DNA of 64,000 nucleotides from Virgibacillus profundi (GCF_002287375.1 NZ_NPOA01000004.1:124001-188000), one strand, 5' to 3'; shown: positions 22,705 to 31,623, numbered from the stretch's first letter. Program-made: numbers and translations. The notes: a model not told the origin generated them from the sequence alone.

Positions 22705-23094
22705 ATGAGAGAGATTAAATTTAGAGCTTGGATAGAAAAAGATAAAAAAATGGTTGATTTGTCTAGTTTAGAGTTTGATCGTTGCGGATTCCCCGAAGCA
22801 GAAGGAGACCAAATTTTATTCGAAGTGGGTTACAGAAAAAGAAAAAGTGATTGGGTCTATAAAACTGCCAGAAACATTGTTGTCATGCAATACACAGGTT
22901 TGAAAGATCGCTATAACACTGAAATTTACGAAGGTGACTATGTAATCGGTATTAATCGAATTACCGAAGCAGAAATAGAGCACGAGGTAACATTTTTAAA
23001 TGGTTGCTTTATGTTCGGCAACTGGAACGCTCATGAATACTTCAATAAACATGCAGAAATATTTATTTCGGGGAACAAATTTGAAAATAAGTAA
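22705..23094 (+). CDS. yopX: YopX family protein, 129 aa
   Basis: The N-terminus MREIKFRAW and the central MQYTGLKDR...EIYEGDYV motif are hallmarks of the YopX family (Pfam YopX), first named from SPbeta and common in phages of Bacillota. The C-terminal half carries the beta-rich part. Function is unknown; the family is soluble and multimeric. The gene is bracketed by AATGCGA and TCGCATT-type flanks that also bracket an unrelated gene at 46105. Confidence 0.88.
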   Translation: MREIKFRAWIEKDKKMVDLSSLEFDRCGFPEAEGDQILFEVGYRKRKSDWVYKTARNIVVMQYTGLKDRYNTEIYEGDYVIGINRITEAEIEHEVTFLNGCFMFGNWNAHEYFNKHAEIFISGNKFENK

Positions 23095-23096
23095 TT

Positions 23097-23105
23097 CGCA
23101 TTCCG
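23097..23105 (+). repeat. Repeated 3'-flank element, copy 1
   Basis: CGCATTCCG follows the YopX stop codon; the same sequence follows the gene at 46105 (46309-46317). The preceding TT makes TTCGCATT, complementary to AATGCGAA next to the SD upstream. Confidence 0.55.
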
Positions 23106-23148
23106 ATTATGTTGCGAACCAGTAGATAAAAAAATGAGGTGATTAAAA

Positions 23149-23334
23149 GTGAATAACATCATAAATCAATATGCATATAAGAAAGCAGGGCATTTATCCA
23201 ATTTAATTGGTAAAGTTGAGATCAGTGAAAGCATCATGTATACATATCAGCTAAAGTTTCACTCTGGAACAGTTACAGGATTTGATCATGTTGATGATAT
23301 TGTGGTTGTGGAGTTTGGTGACACTGGAGAATGA
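23149..23334 (+). CDS. Hypothetical protein, 61 aa (GTG start)
   Basis: The GTG at 23149 follows GAGGTGATT. The product has a basic N-terminal half and a beta-like C-terminal half ending VVEFGDTGE. It is the last gene before the tRNA. Unrecognised. Confidence 0.63.
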   Translation: MNNIINQYAYKKAGHLSNLIGKVEISESIMYTYQLKFHSGTVTGFDHVDDIVVVEFGDTGE

Positions 23335-23349
23335 GCACAAATTATATCA

Positions 23350-23378
23350 TTGACATTTATCATCAAACGATGTAATAT
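23350..23378 (+). promoter_or_regulatory. Promoter of the tRNA gene
   Basis: TTGACA (23350-23355) and TAATAT (23373-23378), 17 bp apart, lie 20 bp before the tRNA 5' end. It lacks the AATATTATA element, so it may not be controlled like the early promoters. Confidence 0.7.
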
Positions 23379-23398
23379 GTACAAGTGTTAGCAACAAT

Positions 23399-23472
23399 GT
23401 ACCCTTAGCTTAGTTGGTCAGAGCCATCGGCTCATAACCGATAGGTCGTAGGTTCGAATCCTACAGGGTACA
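23399..23472 (+). tRNA. tRNA with CAU anticodon, probably tRNA-Ile2
   Basis: A complete cloverleaf folds: acceptor GTACCCT with AGGGTAC, a D-arm, an anticodon stem of ATCGG/CCGAT around loop CTCATAA, and a T-arm GTAGG-TTCGAAT-CCTAC. CCA is not encoded. The CAU anticodon could mean Met, but the GGCTCATAACCG loop and GTCGTAGGTTCGA region resemble bacterial tRNA-Ile2, whose C34 is converted to lysidine by host TilS to read AUA. AUA is frequent in this window, which fits that role. Confidence 0.85.
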
Positions 23473-23530
23473 CTTTAAATTTTTTACAATGGGTAAATAG
23501 TGCTATACTATATAATAAGGAGATGTGAAT

Positions 23531-25453
23531 ATGCGGAGCAAATTACAGTTATTGATTGAACAATTGAATCACGCCAATCATGAGTATTACAATTTGAATG
23601 AACCTGTTCTTTCAGATAAAGAGTATGATAAGTTGTATGACGAGTTGTTACAACTAGAAAAAGAATCCAATATTTTATATTCCAATTCACCTAGTCAAAA
23701 TGTAGGCTATGAAGTTAAATCAGAACTAACAAAAGTCAAACATGAAATTCCGTTATTGTCACTTGACAAAACAAAATCATTGGATGAGTTAGAAGAGTTT
23801 ATTGGTGATAAAGAGTGTATTTTAAGTATAAAATTAGATGGTTTAGCTACTAAAATATCTTATCAAAATGGACAGTTGCGGCAAGGTTCAACGAGAGGTT
23901 CTGGAACAATAGGGGAAGATATTTCACATAATGTTAAAGTGTTTAAGAATGTACCACTGAATAGCGATGTGGATGTTACTGTTGTAGGCGAATCAATTAT
24001 AACTGACAATGACTTTAATATTATAAATGAACAATTCAATGAGGAAGATAAGTATAGTAATTCGCGTAATCTTGTAAGTGGATCTGTTCGACAGTTGAAT
24101 AGTGAAATTTGTAAAGATAGACATGTGAAATTTATTGCTTATGGGATTCAAAGCAGTGATTTTAATTTCAAAAAGAGCGAGTTGGAGAGCCTAAGTAGAC
24201 AAGGATTTGATGTTGTTCCATATAAATATGTCAGCAGTGAAAACTTTAGAGAAGCAGTTGTAGAATTACAATCCATTGCTAAAGAATTAGGATATCCAAC
24301 AGATGGTTTGGTATGCACATACGATAATATTCAGTTTAGCAATTCATTAGGAAGTACATCAAAGTTTCCAAGGCATTCAATTGCTTTAAAGCATGATGAT
24401 GAGGTACATGAGACGACTTTCAGAGGATTGGAATTGAACACAACAAGAACAGGAATTGTTTCATTGGTAGGTTTGTTTGATCCTGTGAATATCGATGGAG
24501 CTATGGTCAGTAAAGCTTCATTACACAACGTAGATATATTTGAATCATTGCAACTAGGCATAGGTGACACAATCACTGTAAGACGTGCTAATATGGTTAT
24601 TCCTCAGATTATGGACAATCTAACAAGAAGCAACACTTTTAAGATACCACAGACTTGTAATGAATGTGGTTCACAGGTAGAAGTTAGAACACAAAAAGAA
24701 GCAAGATTTCTACATTGCCCTAATAGCAATTGTAAAGCACAACTAATGCAAAGAGTCGTTCATTATGCAAGTAGAGATGCTATGAACATTGTCGGACTAT
24801 CTGAAGCAACAGTAAAGAGATTCATTGAACAGGGATATATCAAGAGTGTTAGTGACTTATATGATATAGACAAGTTTAAAGATGGAATCACACAGCTAGA
24901 AGGATTTGGTAAGAAGTCATACGACAGATTGTTTAATTCAATTGAATCTACTAAACATGTTAATTTTGCTAATTTCATATATGGATTGGGAATACCGAAC
25001 ACAGGTAGAACAGCATCAAAGATACTGGCAGAAGTTTACAATAGCGAAACATTCTTATCTGCAACAAAAGAAGATATTCTTAGACTTGATGGAATTGGAA
25101 ATGTTCTAGCAAGTCATATATATAACTGGATCACTAATCAGAAAAATATTGATCTGTATAATGAGTTATTGAGTAAAGGAATCACATTTGAAGAGACAAC
25201 TGAATCAGAAGAAAGTTCAATTGCTGGATTGACATTTGTAGTCACAGGAAAAGTAAATCGTTTCAAAAATCGAAAAGAGTTGAGTGCAGATATTGAACAA
25301 AATAGAGCAACTGTAAAAGGAAGTATCAGTAAAAATACAGATTATTTGATCAACAACGACAAAGAATCAAGTAGCTCTAAGAATGTAGCAGCTAAGAAAC
25401 TAGGTGTGCCAATCATCTCAGAAGAAGAATATTTAAATTTAATAAATAAATAA
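23531..25453 (+). CDS. ligA: NAD+-dependent DNA ligase, 640 aa
   Basis: This is a full-length LigA-type ligase that seals nicks using NAD+. An N-terminal Ia domain (residues 1-65) precedes the adenylation motif KLDG, with the catalytic Lys at about residue 101. An OB-fold follows, then a four-Cys zinc finger (CNECG...HCPNSNC, about residues 375-400), helix-hairpin-helix repeats (about 410-550) and a C-terminal BRCT domain (about 565-640). The ATG at 23531 is preferred over GTG 23525 for SD spacing. I recall SPbeta itself as having an ATP-dependent ligase, so the NAD+ type here would be a difference. It lies upstream of the methyltransferase/helicase pair and probably joins Okazaki fragments of the phage. 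Confidence 0.93.
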   Translation: MRSKLQLLIEQLNHANHEYYNLNEPVLSDKEYDKLYDELLQLEKESNILYSNSPSQNVGYEVKSELTKVKHEIPLLSLDKTKSLDELEEFIGDKECILSIKLDGLATKISYQNGQLRQGSTRGSGTIGEDISHNVKVFKNVPLNSDVDVTVVGESIITDNDFNIINEQFNEEDKYSNSRNLVSGSVRQLNSEICKDRHVKFIAYGIQSSDFNFKKSELESLSRQGFDVVPYKYVSSENFREAVVELQSIAKELGYPTDGLVCTYDNIQFSNSLGSTSKFPRHSIALKHDDEVHETTFRGLELNTTRTGIVSLVGLFDPVNIDGAMVSKASLHNVDIFESLQLGIGDTITVRRANMVIPQIMDNLTRSNTFKIPQTCNECGSQVEVRTQKEARFLHCPNSNCKAQLMQRVVHYASRDAMNIVGLSEATVKRFIEQGYIKSVSDLYDIDKFKDGITQLEGFGKKSYDRLFNSIESTKHVNFANFIYGLGIPNTGRTASKILAEVYNSETFLSATKEDILRLDGIGNVLASHIYNWITNQKNIDLYNELLSKGITFEETTESEESSIAGLTFVVTGKVNRFKNRKELSADIEQNRATVKGSISKNTDYLINNDKESSSSKNVAAKKLGVPIISEEEYLNLINK

Positions 25454-25461
25454 TACTATAT

Positions 25462-25534
25462 CCCTTGTAATATAATATCTGTTGTGCTATAATGAACTTA
25501 GATAAGAAAAGCAGACAATACTATATTACAAGGG
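25462..25534 (+). promoter_or_regulatory. Promoter between two arms of a 13-bp inverted repeat
   Basis: CCCTTGTAATATA (25462-25474) and TATATTACAAGGG (25522-25534) are perfect inverted copies. The promoter TTGTAA (25465-25470), 17 bp, TATAAT (25488-25493) uses one arm as its -35, and the other arm holds the SD of the methyltransferase gene. Two operator arms flanking a promoter fit a looping or cooperative repressor. A second reading is coincidence of SD and -35 sequences. Confidence 0.65.
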
Positions 25535-25545
25535 AGTTTTTATTT

Positions 25546-26883
25546 ATGGTACTTGAATCAGCCTCAAAAATGATGTTTTACCCTACTGACGAAAAAATCA
25601 TCTATCGCATGATTGGTGTACTAGGTAGACTTTCAGTAAGCGCAGAATCAAGAACATATCTTCAAGAATATCTAGGTAAAACTACATATCAGCAACAAAT
25701 CCTCAAAGCCATGGACACTGGTGTAACTAATCCAATGACTATAATGTATGACTATCTACTCAACCAAGGTGATCTTGAAACCATACACAAATGTTTCAAT
25801 GTAGCTTTTGGCTATTCGTCTAAGCAAACAATCACAATTGCAGATTTATTTGCAGGTGAAGGTAAATGGCTAGAACTATTCAAGTCAGCAATTCCACATG
25901 AAGAGTTGGGTGCAGCTAACTTACATCTCATAGCAAATGAATTAGAGACTAATCGTTATAATAAGATAAAGGATAATGAACTAATAGATGAGTCATACAA
26001 TGGTACGTTTGAGGAGTTTAATCAGCTACCACAAGGATCAATCTCATTGATGTTGTATAATCCTCCATACGGAGATACGAACCAACAACGCAACGTTAAG
26101 CACTATCTACAGATGATTGTAGACGAGAAGTTACTATTCAATAGTAAAGGTAGCAACCATACAAATGATAATGGTAAAATTGTAATGGTCATTCGTAAAG
26201 ATGATGTATTGGATAGTTTGCCATTGATAGTTGAACACTTTCATGTAGAAAAAGAACATCTATATAAAGTAAACAAAGAAGAATATGCAAAGTATAAGCA
26301 GTTTGTCGTATATGCAGAATTAAGAAAGAATCCACTAAACAAAGGTAATGTAACTCAAGCTATGGTGTTGCAACAAGAAGTAAAAGAAATTAGTGATATT
26401 GTAAATAGTAATCCAGAGTTTAATGTTAAGATGTATGACATGAGAAGATTCTATATTCCAGAAGTACCATATAGTGAAATGAAACGTAATCATAAGGTTG
26501 TATTGGAAGCTAATTATCATAACTCTAATTTGAATAATGATAATTGGAATTGGATTAAGGAAATGACTGAGGTTAAGGATATGGGAGAAAGCGTGATTAT
26601 GAAGCCTACAAAAATAAAATCCGGTGAGCTGGCTAACATAATCGCTTCAGGGATGATTAATGGAGATATGGAAATCAACGGAAAAGGTAAGCATATAGTT
26701 GCCGGAGGTATGAAACAAAAAATACATGAGGAAGAAACAACTGAAGAGTTAGCAAACGGTGAAGAACAAGTTATAAAAAAGAAAATGCTATACTCAGAGC
26801 CATATTTGAATGTATTGGTTAGTAAGAATGGAAAAGCTAAAGTTAAAGAGTTATCTGGCGGAACTGGAGGAGATTTAGAATGA
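25546..26883 (+). CDS. DNA adenine methyltransferase-like protein, 445 aa
   Basis: Motif I of the SAM-binding fold is ADLFAGEG (about residues 99-106) and the catalytic motif IV is NPPYGD (about 172-177), so this is an N6-adenine-type class I methyltransferase. The ATG at 25492 lies inside the -10 box of its promoter and cannot be transcribed; ATG 25546, with AAGGGAG upstream, is taken as the start. The gene overlaps the next helicase by ATGA, so the two are coupled. Methyltransferase plus SNF2-type helicase pairs occur in phage antirestriction proteins such as P1 DarB and in mobile elements. Confidence 0.82.
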   Translation: MVLESASKMMFYPTDEKIIYRMIGVLGRLSVSAESRTYLQEYLGKTTYQQQILKAMDTGVTNPMTIMYDYLLNQGDLETIHKCFNVAFGYSSKQTITIADLFAGEGKWLELFKSAIPHEELGAANLHLIANELETNRYNKIKDNELIDESYNGTFEEFNQLPQGSISLMLYNPPYGDTNQQRNVKHYLQMIVDEKLLFNSKGSNHTNDNGKIVMVIRKDDVLDSLPLIVEHFHVEKEHLYKVNKEEYAKYKQFVVYAELRKNPLNKGNVTQAMVLQQEVKEISDIVNSNPEFNVKMYDMRRFYIPEVPYSEMKRNHKVVLEANYHNSNLNNDNWNWIKEMTEVKDMGESVIMKPTKIKSGELANIIASGMINGDMEINGKGKHIVAGGMKQKIHEEETTEELANGEEQVIKKKMLYSEPYLNVLVSKNGKAKVKELSGGTGGDLE

Positions 26884-29444
26884 GTAAGAAAATGATACCG
26901 TATGTTGTTGCTGAGAGAAATCAAAATGTAGCTGAGGTTAGTGCAGATTTTTTAGTACTGCATAACTCAAGTTTAATACTCGGTTCTTTTGTAGATATAT
27001 CTGGAAAAATAAAGAAGGCATTTGCCGATCTTATCCAAGGTAAATCAAGTATTACATTAAGAGATCGTTCTAATATCTTCTTTGAAAATAATATTCGCAC
27101 TTTCGATGAAAAATTTAAATACAAATTAAATAAACATGACAGTAAAAATACTCATGGAGTCATTCATAATGTCAAACAAGAAAATTACGTGTTTGATTGG
27201 AATGGTGAAGGATTAGTTAAATCACTAACAAAATATATGAGTAACAAACAATATCTACCTGTTACTGAAGATATAGTTGAGAAAGTATTAGCGAAACAAA
27301 CTGAATACTACTCAATAGTTGAAGAATGTGATATCTATAGTACACAAGAGGGATTGAGTAATGTAGGTGTATGGTATGTTAATTCAACGGCGTTTAAGCA
27401 ATCATTAGAACAAGTAGATATGGAAGTAGATGAGAGTTTTAATTGGGATGAGATTGAGGATATTTCAGATTACTTAGTTACGTTTGTTGACCCGATTAAG
27501 GAGAAGCTGAATAAGAATATTCGCGTATTATATGATGAGAATAAGATTGATGAGAAGATGTTCGAGGGTGAAAAGAAGCCCTATGACGGTCAGATTCCGT
27601 TGATTCAATCAGGCGTGCAAGTTTTACAGCAGAAGGATAGTAGATTTGTTTATTTGGCAGCAGAAATGGGAGTTGGAAAATCTTTCATTGCTTCAAAGAT
27701 TAATCATCTATATCACCACGAAAAAGGCAAAAGTAATTATATTTCACTTATTGTCGCACCAGCTATTACTCTTACACAATGGGAAGATGAACTGAGAACA
27801 GCAATTGCTGAAGATATTGATGTAAAGATTATTAAGAACACCAACGAATTTATTCGTTTTCACACTCAAACAAAAATGAATGTAGATAAGCCTACATATC
27901 TATTGGTAGGTAAAGAGACATTCAAATTGTCATATAAAGTAAGACATGGTGTTATTCCTGTTAAACGTACAATGACTATACAAGAAAAAACAGAATACGG
28001 ATGGACAAGAGATGTGGATAAAGAGATTGAAGTATGTTTATGTTCTGACTGTGGAAAACCATTGCAAAATCCTTTACGAAAAGACACAGTATTTTTCACC
28101 GAGAAAGATTTTAATACACCTAAGAAAAGCAATTACAAATGTTCTGAGTGTGGTGGCGTATTATTTCAAGCCGTATATGACAAAACAAAGAAGACAAGTA
28201 TCATCAACTACATGAAGAAAAAGAATATTAGACTGGACAGCGTGACAATAGACGAGATTCATGACGCAGGAAACGCACAGAGTCTCATTGGCGTTTCCTC
28301 CCGTGACGTTATGAAACGTGCCAAAAAAGTTATTTTATTATCTGGTACAGTATCTAATGGATATGCAAGCAGTGTATATAATGTTTTGTCTGCGTTGATT
28401 CCCAACCAATTAAAAAAAGATAATGTGTTTGATCAGGACAAATTTGTTAAAGCTTATGGGACTTTATTAGGGAAGACTAAAATTAAAGACAGTGATTTTT
28501 ATAAATCAAGTAGAATTGAGGTTAAAGACAGTTCTCTTCAGGAGATAGAAGGAATTAATCCAATTTTATACTCTCGATACTTAGCTTCATCGTATATCTT
28601 TACGGAATTGAAAGATGTAGCCGGAAAACGATTACCTGAATTAAAAGAGGAGTATGTTGCCATAGATGTTCCTAAGGAATTGCAAATTAGCGAAAAACGA
28701 TTGATGGATGATATAGAAGGGGCAAGCGCATTTAATGCGAGTTTTTATAAGGATAGTGTAGTTAAACACTATGTTAATAATCCATTCAATTGGAAAGAGA
28801 TACCTTTCATCTTTAAAGAAGGCTCTGAAAAGATGGATACGTTTGTACAGCCGACCAACCTTGAAAAACAAATATTGCCAAAGGAAAAGAAATTGGTTGA
28901 GATTTGTAAACAAGAGAAAGAGAATGGGCGTAAAACTTGGGTGTATACTGAGTTCGTTACTAATGGAAAATATACAACAGGAATTAATATGCAGGATCGC
29001 TTGAAAACTATTTTAGAAAACTATGGATTAAGCGTCTATGTACTAAAGTCAAATGTGCCAACGATTAAGAGAGCCGAAGTAATTAATAAAGCCCAAAAGA
29101 GTGGAAAGTACGATGTTTTTCTTTCCCACCCACAGCTAATTTCAGTCGGTGTAAACTTGCAATGGTGTACCAACTATGTGTTCTATACGCCTAGTTACAA
29201 AGTTAATACAGTTAAACAATCATCTAAAAGAGGTTTACGTATAAATAGTATCGAGGACAACAAAATTTTTCACCTCTATGGGAGCACGGGTATTGAGGCT
29301 GAAATAATGGAACGTTATATTCTGAAGAAAATGGAATCAGATGCGCTAGAAGCTAAATATGATAAAAAGGAGACTGGTGTTAAACGTACAGCAAGTGGGC
29401 TTGGTGCTAAAATTGAAGAAAGTTTAAGCAAACAAGTAATGTAA
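26880..29444 (+). CDS. SNF2/SF2-type helicase, 854 aa
   Basis: Superfamily 2 helicase motifs are visible: Walker A AEMGVGKS (about residues 259-266), motif II DEIH (about 456-459), motif III SGT (about 487), and motif VI SSKRGLRI near 781. A four-Cys zinc site (CSDCGK...KCSECGG, about residues 386-425) interrupts domain 1. It starts inside the end of the methyltransferase gene (ATGA overlap). The pair most likely acts on phage DNA during entry or replication, perhaps protecting it from restriction; that is inference from DarB-like pairs. Confidence 0.82.
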   Translation: MSKKMIPYVVAERNQNVAEVSADFLVLHNSSLILGSFVDISGKIKKAFADLIQGKSSITLRDRSNIFFENNIRTFDEKFKYKLNKHDSKNTHGVIHNVKQENYVFDWNGEGLVKSLTKYMSNKQYLPVTEDIVEKVLAKQTEYYSIVEECDIYSTQEGLSNVGVWYVNSTAFKQSLEQVDMEVDESFNWDEIEDISDYLVTFVDPIKEKLNKNIRVLYDENKIDEKMFEGEKKPYDGQIPLIQSGVQVLQQKDSRFVYLAAEMGVGKSFIASKINHLYHHEKGKSNYISLIVAPAITLTQWEDELRTAIAEDIDVKIIKNTNEFIRFHTQTKMNVDKPTYLLVGKETFKLSYKVRHGVIPVKRTMTIQEKTEYGWTRDVDKEIEVCLCSDCGKPLQNPLRKDTVFFTEKDFNTPKKSNYKCSECGGVLFQAVYDKTKKTSIINYMKKKNIRLDSVTIDEIHDAGNAQSLIGVSSRDVMKRAKKVILLSGTVSNGYASSVYNVLSALIPNQLKKDNVFDQDKFVKAYGTLLGKTKIKDSDFYKSSRIEVKDSSLQEIEGINPILYSRYLASSYIFTELKDVAGKRLPELKEEYVAIDVPKELQISEKRLMDDIEGASAFNASFYKDSVVKHYVNNPFNWKEIPFIFKEGSEKMDTFVQPTNLEKQILPKEKKLVEICKQEKENGRKTWVYTEFVTNGKYTTGINMQDRLKTILENYGLSVYVLKSNVPTIKRAEVINKAQKSGKYDVFLSHPQLISVGVNLQWCTNYVFYTPSYKVNTVKQSSKRGLRINSIEDNKIFHLYGSTGIEAEIMERYILKKMESDALEAKYDKKETGVKRTASGLGAKIEESLSKQVM

Positions 29445-29490
29445 TTTAGTAATACCAAAGAGCTAAAAATATTATATTCAGATAAATGAA

Positions 29491-29518
29491 TTGACTTTGC
29501 GGATATATGTGGTAAGAT
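29491..29518 (+). promoter_or_regulatory. Promoter of candidate small RNA
   Basis: TTGACT (29491-29496) and TAAGAT (29513-29518) with a 16-bp spacer lie just before a hairpin RNA. An AATATTATATTC element is upstream at about 29468. Confidence 0.6.
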
Positions 29519-29522
29519 AAGA

Positions 29523-29578
29523 ATAGTAGAGGTTGCGCTTTAAAAATCTATTCTCCTAGATTCGGCTTCCTCTACTAT
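29523..29578 (+). ncRNA. Candidate small structured RNA with UCUCCU loop
   Basis: ATAGTAGAGG (29523-29532) pairs with CCTCTACTAT (29569-29578). An inner helix, AATCTA (29545-29550) with TAGATT (29557-29562), presents the loop TTCTCC. It starts about 5 bases after a promoter, contains no gene, and a second promoter follows before the next gene. The C/U-rich loop is complementary to SD sequences such as AGGAGAA. It could be a regulatory RNA or a 5' leader element; no terminator with a U-tract is visible. Confidence 0.5.
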
Positions 29579-29614
29579 AACATAAATAAGAATAAAAGAA
29601 AGTTTCAAAAAGCA

Positions 29615-29643
29615 TTGACAATAGATAATTAATACTATATTAT
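29615..29643 (+). promoter_or_regulatory. Promoter of the PcfJ-domain gene
   Basis: TTGACA (29615-29620) and TATTAT (29638-29643), 17 bp apart, with AATTAATACTATA in the spacer. It lies 25 bp before the ATG at 29669. Confidence 0.72.
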
Positions 29644-29668
29644 ATCAATAAGGAGGAAATACACCAAA

Positions 29669-31057
29669 ATGAAAAAGTTAACCATGTCTCAGAAAATCGA
29701 ACAAGAGAAGACAAGGATCAGAAACGCAGGATACGAAAGTATCCCCATCAATTCAAAAAATGATTCTGTTGAGGATATTGAGTTAGGAACAATGTACATC
29801 AAAGAAAAGATGGATTATGGATTCCATATCTATTTTATTTATAATCCAGATTCAGGACACCCCTTAGCAGGTAAGAATGGGATACTAACAGAATTATACT
29901 ATGACTTAAGACACAAAGAATATTGGATTAAGCGCAATCTAAAGGATGTAAAATTTAGCGAAAGGAATATTGATACAATCTTTCCCAATTCCTATAAAGA
30001 TAGAGAAGAGATATTCACTAAACTATCCACCAAGCACAATCAAGGATTGTATACTAACGCATACAGATACCTTGGTGCTATGGGAGAGGAATATTCAAAT
30101 CGTATCAGCAGATTTTTCTATAGATTAATAACACGACACAGCTACTTTGAAATTTTATATAAGGCTGGACTTAATTTAAATAGCAACCGATATTATTACT
30201 CTGATGTTATCAATCCAGATGAGACTTCACCACGAGGTATTCTAGGTGTATCTAAAACAAGATGGAAGATGATTTCTCGATATGGTATCTACCCAAGAGA
30301 CCTTAGAAACTTGGGTATAAACGATAAAGCAGATCAGAGAATGATTAACCTGTTGAGCTATGTTGCCAAGTTGGGAGAAAAATATGGGGTTGATAAATCA
30401 CAGACATTTTTCGATAATGAATCCGACTATACTTATGGGAGAAATATGTATCGATATGAATCATGTATAAAAACAAGTGAAGATTACAATCTCAGTGAGA
30501 AAAGGGTTATTGAATATGTATATTTTGAGTGTGAGACAACTCAAGGATTAAGCGAAAGACATTCTGTAGATACATACCACGACTATGTTCGTATGAATGT
30601 AGAAATGGACAATATTAATTTTGAACGTTATCCTAGATACTTAAGAACAATGCACGATATTGCAGCAATGAACTATAAGATCAATTTGGATGAAATTCAG
30701 AAAAAGAATTGGGAGAAAAAAGTTAAAGAACATAAAAAGTATGAATATAATTACAAAGGGTATAAGCTATTTCCTCCACAAGAACCGGAAGACTTAGTAA
30801 AAGAAGGTAACGCTTTATCACATTGCATTGGGAGTTATATAAGAAATGTTACCAATGGGAGTTCTACAATTTTATTCTTACGTAATAAGGAAGAAGTAGA
30901 CAAATCACTGGTGACAGTTGAATTGCGTGATGGAATGATTACCCAAGCAAGAGGGAAAATGAATCAAGATGTAACAGAAGAACAGAGTCGTGTACTAAGT
31001 TATTTTGCAAAAAAGTTTGAATTAAAATATAAACCAATATATGAGGAGGCAATTTAA
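29669..31057 (+). CDS. PcfJ-domain protein, 462 aa
   Basis: The C-terminal third has the PcfJ signature: LVKEGNALSHCIGSYI (about residues 374-389), then STILFLR and VTVELRDGMITQARGKMN. PcfJ-like proteins are widespread in phages and conjugative plasmids of Bacillota; the biochemical role is not established. The N-terminal 300 residues are helical and rich in Tyr and Arg. The SD AAGGAGG is well placed. It is followed two bases later by a small gene, 31059. Confidence 0.82.
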   Translation: MKKLTMSQKIEQEKTRIRNAGYESIPINSKNDSVEDIELGTMYIKEKMDYGFHIYFIYNPDSGHPLAGKNGILTELYYDLRHKEYWIKRNLKDVKFSERNIDTIFPNSYKDREEIFTKLSTKHNQGLYTNAYRYLGAMGEEYSNRISRFFYRLITRHSYFEILYKAGLNLNSNRYYYSDVINPDETSPRGILGVSKTRWKMISRYGIYPRDLRNLGINDKADQRMINLLSYVAKLGEKYGVDKSQTFFDNESDYTYGRNMYRYESCIKTSEDYNLSEKRVIEYVYFECETTQGLSERHSVDTYHDYVRMNVEMDNINFERYPRYLRTMHDIAAMNYKINLDEIQKKNWEKKVKEHKKYEYNYKGYKLFPPQEPEDLVKEGNALSHCIGSYIRNVTNGSSTILFLRNKEEVDKSLVTVELRDGMITQARGKMNQDVTEEQSRVLSYFAKKFELKYKPIYEEAI

Positions 31058-31058
31058 T

Positions 31059-31268
31059 ATGAAACAAATGAAATGTACTAAAGACGTTGTTGTACAAGGT
31101 AGGACGGTGTTTGTTAAAGAGAAGGTTTATGATTTTGAAGCAGTGAAAACGAATGGTGTATCGGCTTATGAGGTAAATGGTGAAGGCGGAGTAGGTGTTA
31201 TTTCTAAAGATGATAAAATCTTGAAGAAGAATTTTGTTAAAGTGAAGAAGAAGTTGTTTAGAAAGTAA
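31059..31268 (+). CDS. Hypothetical basic protein, 69 aa
   Basis: The start at 31059 follows the PcfJ stop by one base with GAGGAGG upstream; the earlier ATG at 31041 is inside the SD. The small protein ends KNFVKVKKKLFRK, is very basic, and probably has a beta-barrel fold. It may bind nucleic acid. Confidence 0.68.
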   Translation: MKQMKCTKDVVVQGRTVFVKEKVYDFEAVKTNGVSAYEVNGEGGVGVISKDDKILKKNFVKVKKKLFRK

Positions 31269-31269
31269 G

Positions 31270-31298
31270 TTGACAATAGCTAATAAATATTATATAAT
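31270..31298 (+). promoter_or_regulatory. Promoter B1
   Basis: TTGACA (31270-31275), 17 bp, TATAAT (31293-31298). The spacer is ATAGCTAATAAATATTA. This B-type design recurs at 34256, 36946, 37496, 41319, 45658, 50179, 57072 and 60700. Confidence 0.85.
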
Positions 31299-31352
31299 AT
31301 ATACAGATAAATAAAACCAATCCACAGCACACAACAGAAAAGAGGTGAACAT

Positions 31353-31592
31353 ATGAAAATTTGGAGTTCTAACAACAAAAATCACAAACAAGACTTCACT
31401 GAACTACTTCGAGACGTATTAACAAACAAAGATACAGACAACTCTGACACGCCTCAGAAGTGTGACTATGTAACAGTAGTCGATAACGACACAGGTGCAG
31501 AAACAAGTGGCAGAATTGTCGACTACACCAAAGACAGTATTGTATTAAAAACAATCACAGAGTTTGATGCGCATAAGGTACATTTCAAATAA
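31353..31592 (+). CDS. Hypothetical protein, 79 aa
   Basis: The C-terminal half (CDYVTVVDNDTGAETSGRIVDY) looks like a small beta-barrel. The SD AGAGGTGA is present. It is the first gene behind promoter B1; the family is unknown. Confidence 0.68.
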   Translation: MKIWSSNNKNHKQDFTELLRDVLTNKDTDNSDTPQKCDYVTVVDNDTGAETSGRIVDYTKDSIVLKTITEFDAHKVHFK

Positions 31593-31623
31593 CTTTACCA
31601 AGAGGTGAAAGAGGATTATTAAT

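Noticed and set aside
25492-25545. N-terminal extension of the methyltransferase from ATG 25492
   Set aside because: The ATG overlaps the -10 box of the promoter and would be upstream of the transcript start.
29523-29578. Lysine riboswitch reading of the AGAGG-containing hairpin
   Set aside because: Only the short AGAGG part matches; the five-way junction of an L-box is absent and the downstream gene is not lysine-related.
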